From Serratia quinivorans (GTDB lineage Bacteria; Pseudomonadota; Gammaproteobacteria; Enterobacterales; Enterobacteriaceae): 64,000 nt of DNA. The stretch spans positions 124,001 to 188,000 of the forward strand of contig UGYN01000002.1 in assembly GCA_900457075.1 (NCBI GenBank), written 5' to 3'. This document shows positions 1 to 8,865 of the stretch, in pieces; within the stretch, counting starts at the first letter, position 1; every line of letters begins with the position of its first letter. Both the position numbers and the translations under genes were made by a program. The notes beneath the pieces are model-generated. The model made no database searches, was not told the origin of the DNA, and saw nothing but the letters and a program-made list of their open reading frames with translations.

Positions 1-299
1 GCTTCTCTTGCTACAAAGTTCCACTGCTTCTTCGGGTGTAGATATAGAAGTTTTAACCATTCCTGTTCGAACTCAGCGTCTGGATAGCCTTCATTTGTTT
101 CAGATGTCCAAATGTAGTGATCTACCCAATTAGCCTTTGAGAACTCTTCAAGAGCCAGGACAGAAAGCTGGAGTGCGCTTGGATACGATCCATTCTCATA
201 GAGTAGTACAGAATCAAAATGAAGACGGATAGTATTTCTCAATGACTCAGTAGCGATTTTATTCAGCTTATATTTTGAGATACCTTCTTTTTTCTTCAC
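1..299 (-). CDS. AbiV-like abortive infection protein (HEPN), N-terminal part
   Basis: The open frame runs off the left window edge; about 99 residues are visible. A GTG at 299-297 is the best start, with GGAG five bases upstream; another in-frame GTG lies at 305. The visible part has a helix of the pattern ESLRNTIRLHFDSVLLYENG followed by SYPSALQLSVLALEEFSKAN, the layout of the HEPN_AbiV family (small residues, Gly-x-Tyr, Ala-Leu, Leu-Ala-x-Glu-Glu-x-x-Lys). AbiV proteins abort phage infection by stopping translation in lactococci; that role here is inferred only from family resemblance. It lies on the replication-gene side of Q, where P2 carries tin and old. The C-terminal half is not visible. 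Confidence 0.5.
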   Translation of the reverse strand, partial: MKKKEGISKYKLNKIATESLRNTIRLHFDSVLLYENGSYPSALQLSVLALEEFSKANWVDHYIWTSETNEGYPDAEFEQEWLKLLYLHPKKQWNFVARE

Positions 300-641
300 T
301 GACACTCCATTTCATAGGATAATACTGCAAAAAAGTGTATGTTATCACAGTGAGTGGAACTTCCCCAGAATACGTTTTTCTGACAAAAAACTGGCAACAA
401 CAATGGCTGCGAGCAGCTATGAACGAATGATGACGTTATCTTAGAGCAGAAATGACGTGGAAGTATCTAAATTACCCTCGGTGATTCAGACTGTTCGAGG
501 AATGAGTACGGAAAGTAATGGAGGAACGATGAAAACAACAGAAACACTAAATATCATTTCTTTCATAAAAACTTGACAAACATTCTACGAAATAAAATTT
601 AAAAAGTTATAAATAACCTTATAAAAAGGACTGTGCGAGTT
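300..641. other. Intergenic region with promoter-like and leader-ORF signals
   Basis: About 340 AT-rich bases separate the divergent AbiV-like and nuclease-like genes. A 15-codon reading frame (529-576, MKTTETLNIISFIKT) is preceded by a strong Shine-Dalgarno sequence GGAGGA at 520-525. A TTGACA hexamer at 573-578 could be the -35 box for the gene at 642, but no good -10 box is evident. Nothing else is recognised. Confidence 0.35.
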
Positions 642-1139
642 ATGTTACCTTTAAAAGAAATGCAAGCTTCACTAAGGAAGCAATCTGCTAAAACGGCAGG
701 TGAGGATGGTGAAAAATATGCTTTTGAATGGTTAAAATCCTCTGGTTGGAAATTTTAATGCATTGAACAAGGAATAAGCACATTAAGTTCTGAGTTGAGA
801 CGTCATGGCGGAAAACGCCCCGACTTCATTATTGAATCAGACGAAGGCTCTTTTATTCTTTTAGATGCAAAATATCATTCAACAGATAATTGCTCTGTAT
901 TTATACTTACCGATTGTGAGATAGGAAAGTATCGTTCCCTTCAGGATTTTTTAAAAACAAAGATAAATAATCGTAATTTTGAAGTGATTTTCATGCTATT
1001 CCCAAAAGAAAAAGACGGTAAACATTTTACTTTTGTATATTTAGATGAATTTAATAAAGGAGAGCTCACAACATTAGCATCAAAAGATGCTACAAGAATT
1101 AGTCTTAAAGATCGCGATGATCTATGGTTTACTACTTAA
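642..1139 (+). pseudogene. PD-(D/E)XK nuclease-like protein, interrupted by a stop codon
   Basis: An ATG at 642 opens a frame that is closed by TAA at 756-758 after 38 codons (ending SGWKF). The same frame then continues without change (CIEQGISTLSSEL) to a stop at 1137-1139, so this looks like one gene of about 165 codons with a nonsense mutation rather than a frameshift. Family features: an N-terminal GEDGEKYAFEWLKSSGW helix, RPDFII on a strand, then SFILLDAKYH, which match the Glu, Asp and (D/E)xK elements of the restriction-endonuclease fold. It may once have been a small nuclease or defence gene; translation from an internal start near 795 would leave the catalytic D...DAK part. No exact family is recognised. 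A hairpin terminator follows. Confidence 0.5.
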
Positions 1140-1151
1140 AACTCCCATCAA

Positions 1152-1180
1152 AGAGGGCTTGCAACCCTCTATCTTAATTA
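1152..1180. terminator. Putative bidirectional terminator hairpin
   Basis: AGAGGG (1152-1157) pairs with CCCTCT (1165-1170) around a seven-base loop and is followed by ATCTTAATT. It sits between two convergent units (nuclease-like gene on plus, two-gene unit on minus). Confidence 0.5.
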
Positions 1181-1279
1181 TTACCCCATTCTATTTCTTT
1201 CATTTCTTTACCTTGGATAAATTCCTTTAACTTAGTCATAGTACTGCATACGAAGCTCTAGATCTGACGATAAATTAAC

Positions 1280-1642
1280 TTATTCGCCACGTCTAGCAAA
1301 TTTCCAGCTTCCGATACTGAATACAATTGCTGTTTTAGTATTCTCATCATAAAGAGGTTCATCCATCCCAATATAGTAGAAATAGCTGGATGAATTGTCG
1401 TCATTTTCTCTGTTGTTTTTCCGCCCCTCTTTTGTATAAACAACAACCAAGTCACCTTTTTTAACATCTTGGTCTGGAATCCAGTAAGGATTTTTAATTT
1501 TAGAGGAAACAGCGCCCTCACCTTGTTGAGAGGTCGAAGTCACCACCAAATTTCCTACGTTTCCATCTTCAAGGATTTCAATAACAACGCGCTCTTTTTC
1601 AAGATTCCCAGGCTCTCTCAACCCGTTGATTTTAAACTTCAT
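1280..1642 (-). CDS. Hypothetical 120-aa protein, second gene of a two-gene cargo unit
   Basis: No family is recognised. The protein starts MKFKINGLREPGN and reads as beta-rich, with alternating hydrophobic residues (RVVIEILEDG, GNLVVTSTSQ, KGDLVVVYTKEG, TKTAIVFSIGSWKFA) and no membrane segment. Its ATG at 1642 overlaps the end of the upstream membrane-protein gene (stop at 1632) by 11 bases, which implies translational coupling and a joint function. Base composition is more AT-rich than the phage structural genes, as expected of recently acquired cargo. An overlapping 87-codon frame on the same strand has no support. Confidence 0.6.
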   Translation of the reverse strand: MKFKINGLREPGNLEKERVVIEILEDGNVGNLVVTSTSQQGEGAVSSKIKNPYWIPDQDVKKGDLVVVYTKEGRKNNRENDDNSSSYFYYIGMDEPLYDENTKTAIVFSIGSWKFARRGE

Positions 1643-2108
1643 TCTTTTTGTCCAATAAAGTGACGGCTACAGAAACACAGGAAAGAGCAACTCCAATACC
1701 TGCTATCACATACCCCCCAAGAGGTGAACTTGCAGAATATATTGAGAACGATAACCCGATCAAACATGTCCCTGTACCTAGACAGACAGAAAAGAGAAAC
1801 TCAATAGCTTTTTTTGCTGACTTGAGGTGAGAAAGCTCTGATGTTACGGACGCATGCCTAACTTCAAGCGCTCTATGCCTAGCATCATTTTTTTTCAACT
1901 CGTAATTTTCGTATTCTAGCTCGCTACTCTTGGCAAGTATCAACTTGTAAACACCAGGTGATTGTAAGTCTTCTTCCGAAAGATCCGTAAGAATTTTATC
2001 ATAGGGTCGCTTGGGTTTAGGCTGGTAATTACCGCCGTTATTTCCTGCTGCATTTTTAGCCGGCAGTTCTTCGTCTGCGGCAAGCTCAGGTGTCTCTTTT
2101 ACCGTCAT
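1632..2108 (-). CDS. Coiled-coil membrane protein with two C-terminal TM helices
   Basis: About 158 residues from the ATG at 2108 (MTVKETPELAADEE); a TTG nine codons upstream at 2135, with AAAGG before it, is an alternative start. Order of parts: an Asn/Pro/Lys-rich disordered N-terminus, a charged helix with LSEEDLQSPGVYKLILAKSS, a coiled-coil stretch (SELEYENYELKKNDARHRAL), then two hydrophobic segments in the last 60 residues (AIEFLFSVCLGTGTCLIGLS and GGYVIAGIGVALSCVSVAV) and a short basic tail. Small two-TM proteins coupled to a soluble partner are a common layout for membrane effectors of phage defence, but this is inference. No named family is recognised. Confidence 0.6.
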   Translation of the reverse strand: MTVKETPELAADEELPAKNAAGNNGGNYQPKPKRPYDKILTDLSEEDLQSPGVYKLILAKSSELEYENYELKKNDARHRALEVRHASVTSELSHLKSAKKAIEFLFSVCLGTGTCLIGLSFSIYSASSPLGGYVIAGIGVALSCVSVAVTLLDKKNEV

Positions 2109-2135
2109 GTGATATCTACCAATATGTTCAGGCAA

Positions 2136-2451
2136 GTCTGCCTTTCGTCCCTAAGGCTTATTGAGTACCGATAATTTCCATACTCCATGAATACTAATAG
2201 TCTTTTAGCATTATTTATGGGTTTTCACCAGTGTAGTTAGCATGACCTTCCCACTACATGCCTATGTTTCGTCAGGAAAACGTGTTCTTAGAGCTGCTAA
2301 ACTTACCTGACCTGCTCCCCATTTTATTAATACGCATTGATGTATTAGGTATCTACTTCTGGTATCAAATTAACTGTTAAATGTAAGTTTAACTCAGATC
2401 ATAAACAGAGTCAGACCTAGTATGGATTGGCTAACTTGTTGGACCAGTAGC
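2136..2451. other. AT-rich gap between cargo and Q; expected cos position
   Basis: About 316 bases without a supported gene. By P2 genome layout the cos site should lie near here, between the cargo end and the 3' end of Q, but no GC-rich P2-type cohesive-end motif is visible. It presumably also holds the promoter of the minus-strand two-gene unit; no clear -35/-10 pair was found. Confidence 0.4.
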
Positions 2452-3489
2452 TTAAACATCCTGTTTCAACAACTCATAAGGCTTAAAGCTGATCACCTCT
2501 TCCCCTGCCCACTCGTTTAGCTCACACAGCCGCTCTTGCAGCGGAGCCAGCTCGTTAATGGCAAACACCCGCGCAGCCTTCTCAACATCACCAAAACCAC
2601 CGGTATTGTTCGGCAAAATACCCATCAGTTGCGGTGGCGTGCGCTGGGCAGCAAGTTGATCATCGCGGGTCACGTTCTTGATGTTTAAAAACTCGTCCTT
2701 TGCCGCGACCTCGGCCAGAGGGATCAGTTGTAACCCGTCCGGCTTACCTCCAGGGGCATACATGAACAGGTTTCGGAAGTTACCCGGCCCTTTCGACTCT
2801 TTCAGCGCTTTGCGCAGATTATCGATATCCTCCTGCTTGTGCGCCGCATCGTTCATGTACAGGATAAACCCGGCATGACTGCCGTTGAGGTAGTATTTCC
2901 GGCGAAACAGCGTCGCGGCCTCATTCAGCCAAATGGAGTTAAGCGAGGAAAGGTATTCGGGAACGCCGTAAATCTCCTGGTTAATATCAGGATCCATCAG
3001 GTGAAAAATAGACCCCTCCGCAAACTGATGCGGCTCCATCCACGATTGCACGAACCAATAAGAATCCGTTTCTACGCCACGGCGGGTGTATTTCGCCAGG
3101 CTGGGGGCCAGCTTCATCAGACCCCCCAACCGGTTATAGCGCCCCTCAATAAAACTGTTGCCGAACACCATAAAATCCTGTGCATAGCGGCTAAAATCCT
3201 GCTTTGACAGCAACCGGTGTGGTTTGAACATGCTCACTAAAATATTGCGCTTCATGGTGATCGGTGAACTGTGATGCACCGCCGCACGGAACGTCTTCGC
3301 CAGGCCACTGAAAGAGATCGGCGGCTCATACCAGCGGTCAACAATGCTGCATTCCAGGTAATCCAGGATTTCACGCCGATCCAGCATCGGGATCGGGTCG
3401 CCGAAGGTGAACGCCTCAACATGCTGTGCGCCGCTTTGTTTCTGCGTGATCGGCTGGGTATTTTTGTGGCCCCGGTTGCGTTTGCTCAT
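2452..3489 (-). CDS. Q: Phage portal protein gpQ
   Basis: 345 residues, against 344 in P2. This is the dodecameric portal at the special vertex of the head through which DNA is packed and leaves. Family-typical stretches include AFTFGDPIPMLDRREILDYL at the N-terminus, YEPPISFSGLAKTFRAAVHH, the DINQEIYGVPEYLSS region and QRTPPQLMGILPNNTGGFGD near the C-terminus. The ATG follows the stop of P directly (TAG then ATG), so the two are one unit transcribed leftward from the P/O intergenic Ogr site. No truncation is visible. Confidence 0.95.
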   Translation of the reverse strand: MSKRNRGHKNTQPITQKQSGAQHVEAFTFGDPIPMLDRREILDYLECSIVDRWYEPPISFSGLAKTFRAAVHHSSPITMKRNILVSMFKPHRLLSKQDFSRYAQDFMVFGNSFIEGRYNRLGGLMKLAPSLAKYTRRGVETDSYWFVQSWMEPHQFAEGSIFHLMDPDINQEIYGVPEYLSSLNSIWLNEAATLFRRKYYLNGSHAGFILYMNDAAHKQEDIDNLRKALKESKGPGNFRNLFMYAPGGKPDGLQLIPLAEVAAKDEFLNIKNVTRDDQLAAQRTPPQLMGILPNNTGGFGDVEKAARVFAINELAPLQERLCELNEWAGEEVISFKPYELLKQDV

Positions 3490-5265
3490 CTAAAAAATCT
3501 CCATAAAACCTGTATTGCTACCGGTTGCCCCTTCGAGCGGTTCATTGAATAAGGCGTGCATGACCGCCCAGGCCACGTCACCGTGGCTGACGCCCTCTGC
3601 GCGGCTGGTGACATAGGTTGCCCGCCGGCCCGTTGCGGTCATCTGTTTGCGGATGGACATAAACGCCTGAGCGATATCCAGCGCGCCGGCGTCGAATTCC
3701 AGGCGGCCAGAGCGGATCACGTCGCGGGCTTTCAGCACCAGGTCGGTTTTCATTTCAAGGCTGTAGTTGATGGCATTAACCGCCGGGAAGAATTGGCGCA
3801 CCAGTTGCGACACCGCACGGCCAAGGCCGGTGTTATCGATGCCGATATAGGTCACGTTGTAGCGCTCTGTCAGCGATTTGATATTTTTGGCCTGTGCAGA
3901 AAAATCCATGCCGCGCCATTGATGGCGTTCTAGCACGCGGAACTTCCCGCCGGCAATCAGCGGCGGCAGAATAACCGCACAGCCTGCGCTATCGCCGTTT
4001 TCCGAACTGGCCGGGTCATAACCGATCCAGACTTCCCGCGCCGCCACCGGGCGTAATGCGAAGGGTTTAACGTCCGTCCAATGCTCCCAGCTGTCGACCA
4101 TGCAACGCTGCATTTCCCCCATTGGGAACACCGACGCGGTATCATCAATGAAGTTGCACATGAACAGGTTTTCAAAGTCTTCATCGCTGTTCTCTTCGCG
4201 CAGCTCATCGAGATCAAACAGGTCACAACCACCGCGCAACGCATCCTCAATGGTGACAATCTGGCGAAACTGCTTATCTTCACAGAGCAGGCCACTGGCC
4301 AGGCGTTTATAGCTAACGTCAATTTCCCTGCGTCTGTCTTTCGACTTACCCTTGTTAAACAGCGTGCCATTCCAGAATGAATAGGCTTCATGGGTCATAC
4401 TGGACGGGGTGGAGAAGTAGGTTGAACGGTAGCGCGTTTGCGACGCCATGCCCGATGCGGCCCGGCGCAGCTTCTTAAAGCCGGGGATCCAGAAATACTC
4501 ATCCAGATACAGGTTGCCCGGTCGTCCCTGGGCGGTGTTGGAGTTGGTGCCCAAAAAGTGCATTTCCGCCGCATTCGGCAAGATGATCGTTTCCCCGCGC
4601 AACTCAACATCAACCTCCTGCGCAAAGGCCATGATGTAGTTTTTGAACTGGTGCGCCTGCGCTTTCGAGGCAGAGACAAACATCTGATTGCGTCCCGTGT
4701 CCAGGGCGTCGATAAGGGCTTCACGGGCAAAGTAGTAGGTTGCGCCGATCTGACGACTTTTCAGAATGTTGCGGATGCGAAATTCTTTCGACAGCCCGGC
4801 CTGATACCAACTGCGTTGATACTCAAACATCTGTTCTAAAAAGATGTCTTTCAGCCGGGCGTGTTGCTCATCCGTAAAGGCATTTTTCTGCGTGCGCTTG
4901 CGCGGGCCAGCGTTACGGGCGGCAATATTGGGGTTAAGATCCGCCTCATTCCCGCCGCCGTTGTATTTCCCTATACGGGCGTGTCGCTCTGCCTGGCGGG
5001 CCAACAGGTCAATTTCTTTGAGGTCGCGCCCTTCTTTCTCCGGTTTTAGGATCAGCTGGCAATACCGGGCAGCGGTCGTGATTTGCATCTGGTCGAGCGG
5101 GCCGTAATCGTCCCACTTGTCGCGGCGTTTCCAACTGTGTACCGTGACGGACTTCTCTCCGATCATCTCGGCGATGCGGGTCACTCGCAGCCCTTGCCAG
5201 TAGAGATACATCGCTTGACGACGGGGATCTAAATCGGCACTGATAGTAATAGCGTTCATGCGCAA
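3490..5265 (-). CDS. P: Terminase large (ATPase) subunit gpP
   Basis: 591 residues, against 590 in P2. With gpM it cuts concatemeric or circular DNA at cos and drives packaging into the prohead through the portal. An N-terminal helix-turn-helix (DPRRQAMYLYWQGLRVTRIA) is followed by a Walker-A-like KSRQIGATYY at residues 169-178, the Walker B YLDE at 253-256, and a C-terminal RNase H-fold nuclease with WIGYDPASS and YIGIDNTGLG aspartates and VSHGDVAWAVMHALF near the end. The start used is ATG at 5265; an ATG two codons on is possible. Divergent from O. Confidence 0.96.
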   Translation of the reverse strand: MRMNAITISADLDPRRQAMYLYWQGLRVTRIAEMIGEKSVTVHSWKRRDKWDDYGPLDQMQITTAARYCQLILKPEKEGRDLKEIDLLARQAERHARIGKYNGGGNEADLNPNIAARNAGPRKRTQKNAFTDEQHARLKDIFLEQMFEYQRSWYQAGLSKEFRIRNILKSRQIGATYYFAREALIDALDTGRNQMFVSASKAQAHQFKNYIMAFAQEVDVELRGETIILPNAAEMHFLGTNSNTAQGRPGNLYLDEYFWIPGFKKLRRAASGMASQTRYRSTYFSTPSSMTHEAYSFWNGTLFNKGKSKDRRREIDVSYKRLASGLLCEDKQFRQIVTIEDALRGGCDLFDLDELREENSDEDFENLFMCNFIDDTASVFPMGEMQRCMVDSWEHWTDVKPFALRPVAAREVWIGYDPASSENGDSAGCAVILPPLIAGGKFRVLERHQWRGMDFSAQAKNIKSLTERYNVTYIGIDNTGLGRAVSQLVRQFFPAVNAINYSLEMKTDLVLKARDVIRSGRLEFDAGALDIAQAFMSIRKQMTATGRRATYVTSRAEGVSHGDVAWAVMHALFNEPLEGATGSNTGFMEIF

Positions 5266-5336
5266 TCAGCCTGAATTTCAACATTTCAATGCCGAAAGGC
5301 TACCTACCCGCTACCGCCAACACCCTTAATGCACCT

Positions 5337-5403
5337 TGTGCCATTGACCACACAAAGCCGCCGCGTTGTCCCCATTCCAGCCCCCCGCCACCATAAGTCA
5401 AAC
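5337..5403. promoter_or_regulatory. Ogr/Delta operator and late promoter for O (and P-Q)
   Basis: TGT at 5337-5339, twelve bases, ACA at 5352-5354: the TGT-N12-ACA dyad bound by the P2 Ogr zinc-finger activator about 55 bases upstream of late starts. ACCATA (CAT at 5392) follows 38 bases after the operator, the same spacing as at FI, and would serve as -10 for O. As the operator is a dyad it may also serve the divergent P-Q unit; no second operator was found in the P-O interval. Confidence 0.75.
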
Positions 5404-5449
5404 ACGGCCAACACCGGCCACATTCGCTTACATGATCGGGGCTTATCCA

Positions 5450-6247
5450 ATGCCAATTTCAAAATCTTTCCGTGTCGCCGTCGAGGGGGCAACCAGTGAT
5501 GGCCGTCAGATCCAGCGCCAGCACATCAAAGAGATGGCCGACACCTATAACCAGAAATTCAAACCGGCGCGCGTCAATCTTGAGCATTACCTGAGCATTT
5601 TCCCTGACAGCACCTTCTGTGCTTATGGTGATGTGATCTCCCTGAGTGCCGATGAAATCAGCGATGGCCCGCTAAAAGGGAAAATGGCGCTCTACGCCCA
5701 GGTTGATGCAACGGATGGACTGGTGCAGTTGAACAATAAGCGCCAGAAAATTTTCACCAGCATTGAGTATTACGAAAAATTCGCTGACACCAACAAAGCC
5801 TATTTGACCGGCCTTGCTTTCACGGATAACCCGGCATCACTCGGCAGTGAGGCGATGAAATTCAGCTCAAATCACCTGGCGCAGAAAGGCCTATTTTTCT
5901 CTGCTGCCGAAGAAACCACCCTCGAATTCGAAACGCCGGAAGCAGAAAAACCAAACCTGCTGACCAGCATTAAAGCCATGTTCAGCAAGCGACAGGCCTC
6001 TGATGATGCGCGTTTTACCGACGTTCATCAGGCGGTGGAGTTGGTCGCGGAAAGGCAACAGCAGGTCGAAGAAAAACTTTCCGGTCTGGATGGCATGAAA
6101 GACAGCATTCAAAAGCTGACAGACCGACTGACGGCCAGCGAGACGGCATTTTCTGGGCTGGAAACCAAACTCAGCAGCACCGACCGCAGCGACAAACGCC
6201 GCGATCTGTCAACGGGTGGCGAAAGCGCCGAGCTAACCGACTGTTAA
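5450..6247 (+). CDS. O: Capsid scaffold/protease gpO
   Basis: 265 residues (P2: 284). gpO scaffolds prohead assembly and its N-terminal serine protease domain processes gpN, gpQ and itself. The start chosen is MPISKSFRVA, the canonical family start; an in-frame ATG at 5366 would overlap the promoter. Likely catalytic residues by alignment with the P2 triad are D17, H46 (in VNLEHY) and S104 (in FTSIEYY). The C-terminal third is a coiled scaffold segment (QAVELVAERQQQVEEKLSGL). First gene of the O-to-S late unit. Confidence 0.93.
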   Translation: MPISKSFRVAVEGATSDGRQIQRQHIKEMADTYNQKFKPARVNLEHYLSIFPDSTFCAYGDVISLSADEISDGPLKGKMALYAQVDATDGLVQLNNKRQKIFTSIEYYEKFADTNKAYLTGLAFTDNPASLGSEAMKFSSNHLAQKGLFFSAAEETTLEFETPEAEKPNLLTSIKAMFSKRQASDDARFTDVHQAVELVAERQQQVEEKLSGLDGMKDSIQKLTDRLTASETAFSGLETKLSSTDRSDKRRDLSTGGESAELTDC

Positions 6248-6303
6248 GCAAACAATTACAGGCGGTGACAGCACCGTTCTAGCCGATTTATAGGAAAAGA
6301 GAA

Positions 6304-7363
6304 ATGAGAAAGGTAACCCGTGAGCAGTACAAGAAGTATGTGAACCAGATTGCGGCCATCAACGGCATTGAAGCCATAGATGTGGCGGCAAGGTTCACCG
6401 TGGAGCCGTCCGTCAGCCAGACACTGGAAGAAAAGATTCAGGAAAGCAGCAGTTTCCTGAAAAAAATCAATATCGTTCCGGTTGATGAACAAAGCGGTGA
6501 CAAAATCGGCCTGGGGATTGATCGCCCGGTTGCCAGCACCACCAACACCGATGAAAAAGACCGTGAACCCATCGATCCAACCAGTCTGGACGAGCAAGGC
6601 TACATGTGTACCCAGACCAATTTTTGATACCGCATTGAAGTATTCAAAATTGGATTCGTGGGCCAAATTCAAGGATTTTCAGGTAAAAATCCGCAACCAG
6701 ATTGTGAAACGCCAGGCGCTGGATCGCATCATGATCGGCTGGAACGGCGTAAAACGTGCAAAAACGTCCGATTTCACCGTCAACAAGCTGTTGCAGGACG
6801 TGAATATTGGCTGGCTGGAAAAAATCCGCAAAGGCGCGCCGGATCAGGTGATGTCAAAGATTTTGGATGAGGCTGGCGCTGTCGTTTCAGAAAAAATCCG
6901 CATCGGTAAAGCTGGCGACTATCACAACCTGGACGCCCTCGTTATGGATGCCGTCAACGAACTGATCGCCGCCTGGTTCCAGGACGATACCGAGTTGGTC
7001 GCCATCGTCGGGCGCTCCCTGCTGGCGGATAAATACTTCCCGATCGTCAACAAAGAGCAGGAAAACAGCGAAATTCTGGCGGCGGACGTCATTATCTCGC
7101 AAAAACGTATCGGCGGGTTGCAGGCGGTGCGCGTTCCTTCCTTCCCGGATAACACCATTCTGATCACCCGCCTGGATAACCTGTCGATTTACTGGCAAGA
7201 CGGCACCCGCCGCCGCCACATCATCGATAACCCGAAACGCGATCGCATTGAAAACTACGAATCGGTCAACGAAGCGTACGTGGTGGAAGATTACCAATGC
7301 GCCGCGCTGATCGAAAACATCGAAATTCTGAAACCAGCCGCACCGGCACCGACGGAGGGTTAA
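6304..7363 (+). pseudogene. N: Major capsid protein gpN, frameshifted
   Basis: Starts MRKVTREQYKKYVNQIAAING and reads well as gpN to QGYMCTQTNF, where a stop appears at 6625-6627. The adjacent frame continues as the rest of gpN (DTALKYSKLDSWAKF ... IENIEILKPA). The break is in a run of five T (6622-6626); four T restores QTNFDTAL and a product of about 352 residues (P2: 357). gpN forms the T=7 icosahedral shell after N-terminal cleavage by gpO. The rest of the coding sequence is intact, which favours a base-calling error over decay. Confidence 0.9.
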
Positions 7364-7366
7364 CCC

Positions 7367-8023
7367 ATGACCAGCCCGGCACGCAGGCATAAGCAATATA
7401 TCGCTGCGCAGCAATCCTCTTCGCTGAGTGAGGCGGCCAGCCTGAGCCACCTGGGCAACTATGACCTGCTGCTGTTCAAGATGCAGCAGGACTTAGCCAG
7501 GCTGAGCGGTGTTGAGTCCCACGATACCAAGGCGGAACTGAAACGCAGCATGATCCCCACGTACATGCCGTGGGTGGCCGGTGTGCTGCAAAGTGATGCC
7601 GGCAGGCAGGACGCTATTCTGATGCGCGTGCTGGTCTGGTTGCTGGACGTGGGCGATTTGGAAACCGCGCTGAATATCGGCGAATACGCTCTCAAGCATG
7701 ATTTGGTTGCCCCGGACGGTTTCGAACGTTCTACCGGTTGCCTGATTGCCGAAGAGTTAGCCGCCGCCGCACAACGCAGCATGACGGCCAATAAGCCGCT
7801 GGATACCGCGCAGTTACTCCGCGCTCAGCAGTTGCTCACAGGGCAGGATATGCCGGACAAGGTCAAAGCCCGACTGTATAAATTCGCAGGGTATGCCCTG
7901 CGTCAAGACGGTGACAACGTGCTTGCCCTGGACACATTAAAAAAAGCCCTGCTGAAAGATGAAAACTCTGGCGTGAAAACGGATATCAAGCAGTTGGAAA
8001 AACTCACTCAGGCAGGAAGTTAA
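7367..8023 (+). CDS. M: Terminase small (endonuclease) subunit gpM
   Basis: 218 residues (P2: 247; the basic C-terminal tail seen in P2 is shorter here). gpM recognises and cleaves cos together with gpP. Matches include the N-terminus MTSPARRHKQY, IPTYMPWVAGVLQSDAGRQD, the VWLLDVGDLETALNIGEYAL helix pair and the C-terminal repeat-like helix YKFAGYALRQDGDNVLALDT. The ATG is three bases after the N stop. Confidence 0.93.
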   Translation: MTSPARRHKQYIAAQQSSSLSEAASLSHLGNYDLLLFKMQQDLARLSGVESHDTKAELKRSMIPTYMPWVAGVLQSDAGRQDAILMRVLVWLLDVGDLETALNIGEYALKHDLVAPDGFERSTGCLIAEELAAAAQRSMTANKPLDTAQLLRAQQLLTGQDMPDKVKARLYKFAGYALRQDGDNVLALDTLKKALLKDENSGVKTDIKQLEKLTQAGS

Positions 8024-8116
8024 CGAATCGCCCCCGGCGAGGGCGGCACGGGAGCCGCGACAGGCTTTAACCGCATCAACGCTCCCGTCCACCGCCCGAC
8101 TCACAGAGAAAAAACC

Positions 8117-8638
8117 ATGGTCAGCATAGCGATTGAACCCGCACCGGGTGACCAGAACCCCGGCAACAATCTGGAAATTGATGTAACGCCAAGCCCCGTG
8201 CCACCGGTCAGCACGGTGATCAAAAATACGGATTTCTGGCCGGATATCGACCTGAAACAGTACCGGGAAGATATGCGCCAGGACGGCACGATCACACAGC
8301 CGCGCCTGCTGGAAGCTGCCCGCAATGCCATCAATGAAGTTAACGATCGCTTGGCCAACTGGCGAAAACAGCAGCAAAGCGCGGGCTATAGCGAGTTGGA
8401 TCAGGTTCCTGCCGACCGTCTGGATGATGAGAGCACCCGCGTACAGCTTTACCGCCGCGCGGTGTTTTGTCTGACACAGGCCAGCCTTACCGAGCGATTT
8501 CGCAGCTTTGACGCCACCAATTCAGGCAACAAACGGGCCGAATCGCTGGAGCCAACCGTTGACGACCTGCGCCGCGATGCGGATTGGGCCATTAATGATT
8601 GCCAGGCACTGCCGCGCATGACGATTGAGTTGATCTGA
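8117..8638 (+). CDS. L: Head completion protein gpL
   Basis: 173 residues (P2: 169). gpL binds the filled head and protects the DNA ends before the tail joins. The hallmark NTDFWPDIDLKQYREDMRQD is followed by ITQPRLLEAARNAINEVNDR and a conserved DWAINDCQALPRMTIELI end. The stop overlaps the start of X (TGATG). A GC-rich 93-base gap separates it from M. Confidence 0.93.
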   Translation: MVSIAIEPAPGDQNPGNNLEIDVTPSPVPPVSTVIKNTDFWPDIDLKQYREDMRQDGTITQPRLLEAARNAINEVNDRLANWRKQQQSAGYSELDQVPADRLDDESTRVQLYRRAVFCLTQASLTERFRSFDATNSGNKRAESLEPTVDDLRRDADWAINDCQALPRMTIELI

Positions 8639-8841
8639 TGAAAGTCTATGCGCACCAGGGCGACACCGTTGATGCACTGTGCCAGCGTTATTACGGCAAA
8701 ACACAAGGTGTCACCGAGCAGGTATTGCTGAGCAATCCGGGCCTGGCCGACCAGGGGCCAATTCTGCCCCACGGTTGCCCGGTAGACATGCCGGATATCA
8801 TTCAAGCCGCATCGGTGCAAACCCTTCAATTATGGGATTAA
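8638..8841 (+). CDS. X: Tail protein gpX
   Basis: 67 residues, the length of P2 gpX. A LysM-like short tail protein needed for tail assembly: MKVYAHQGDTVDALCQRYY at the start, GVTEQVLLSNPGLA, LPHGCPVDMPDI. Its ATG shares a base with the stop of L, so the two are coupled. Confidence 0.92.
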   Translation: MKVYAHQGDTVDALCQRYYGKTQGVTEQVLLSNPGLADQGPILPHGCPVDMPDIIQAASVQTLQLWD

Positions 8842-8865
8842 CCCCGTGCGGGCGGGAGGTGGAGA

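Noticed and set aside
1173..1245. 21-codon minus-strand frame (MTKLKEFIQGKEMKEIEWGNN)
   Set aside because: No ribosome binding site and no conservation evidence; it borders the terminator.
2136..2451. P2-type cos site
   Set aside because: Expected here by gene order, but no GC-rich cohesive-end motif was found.
6304..7363. Programmed frameshift in capsid gene N
   Set aside because: P2-like N genes are translated in one frame, and the T5 run has no slippery heptamer context; a miscalled base fits better.
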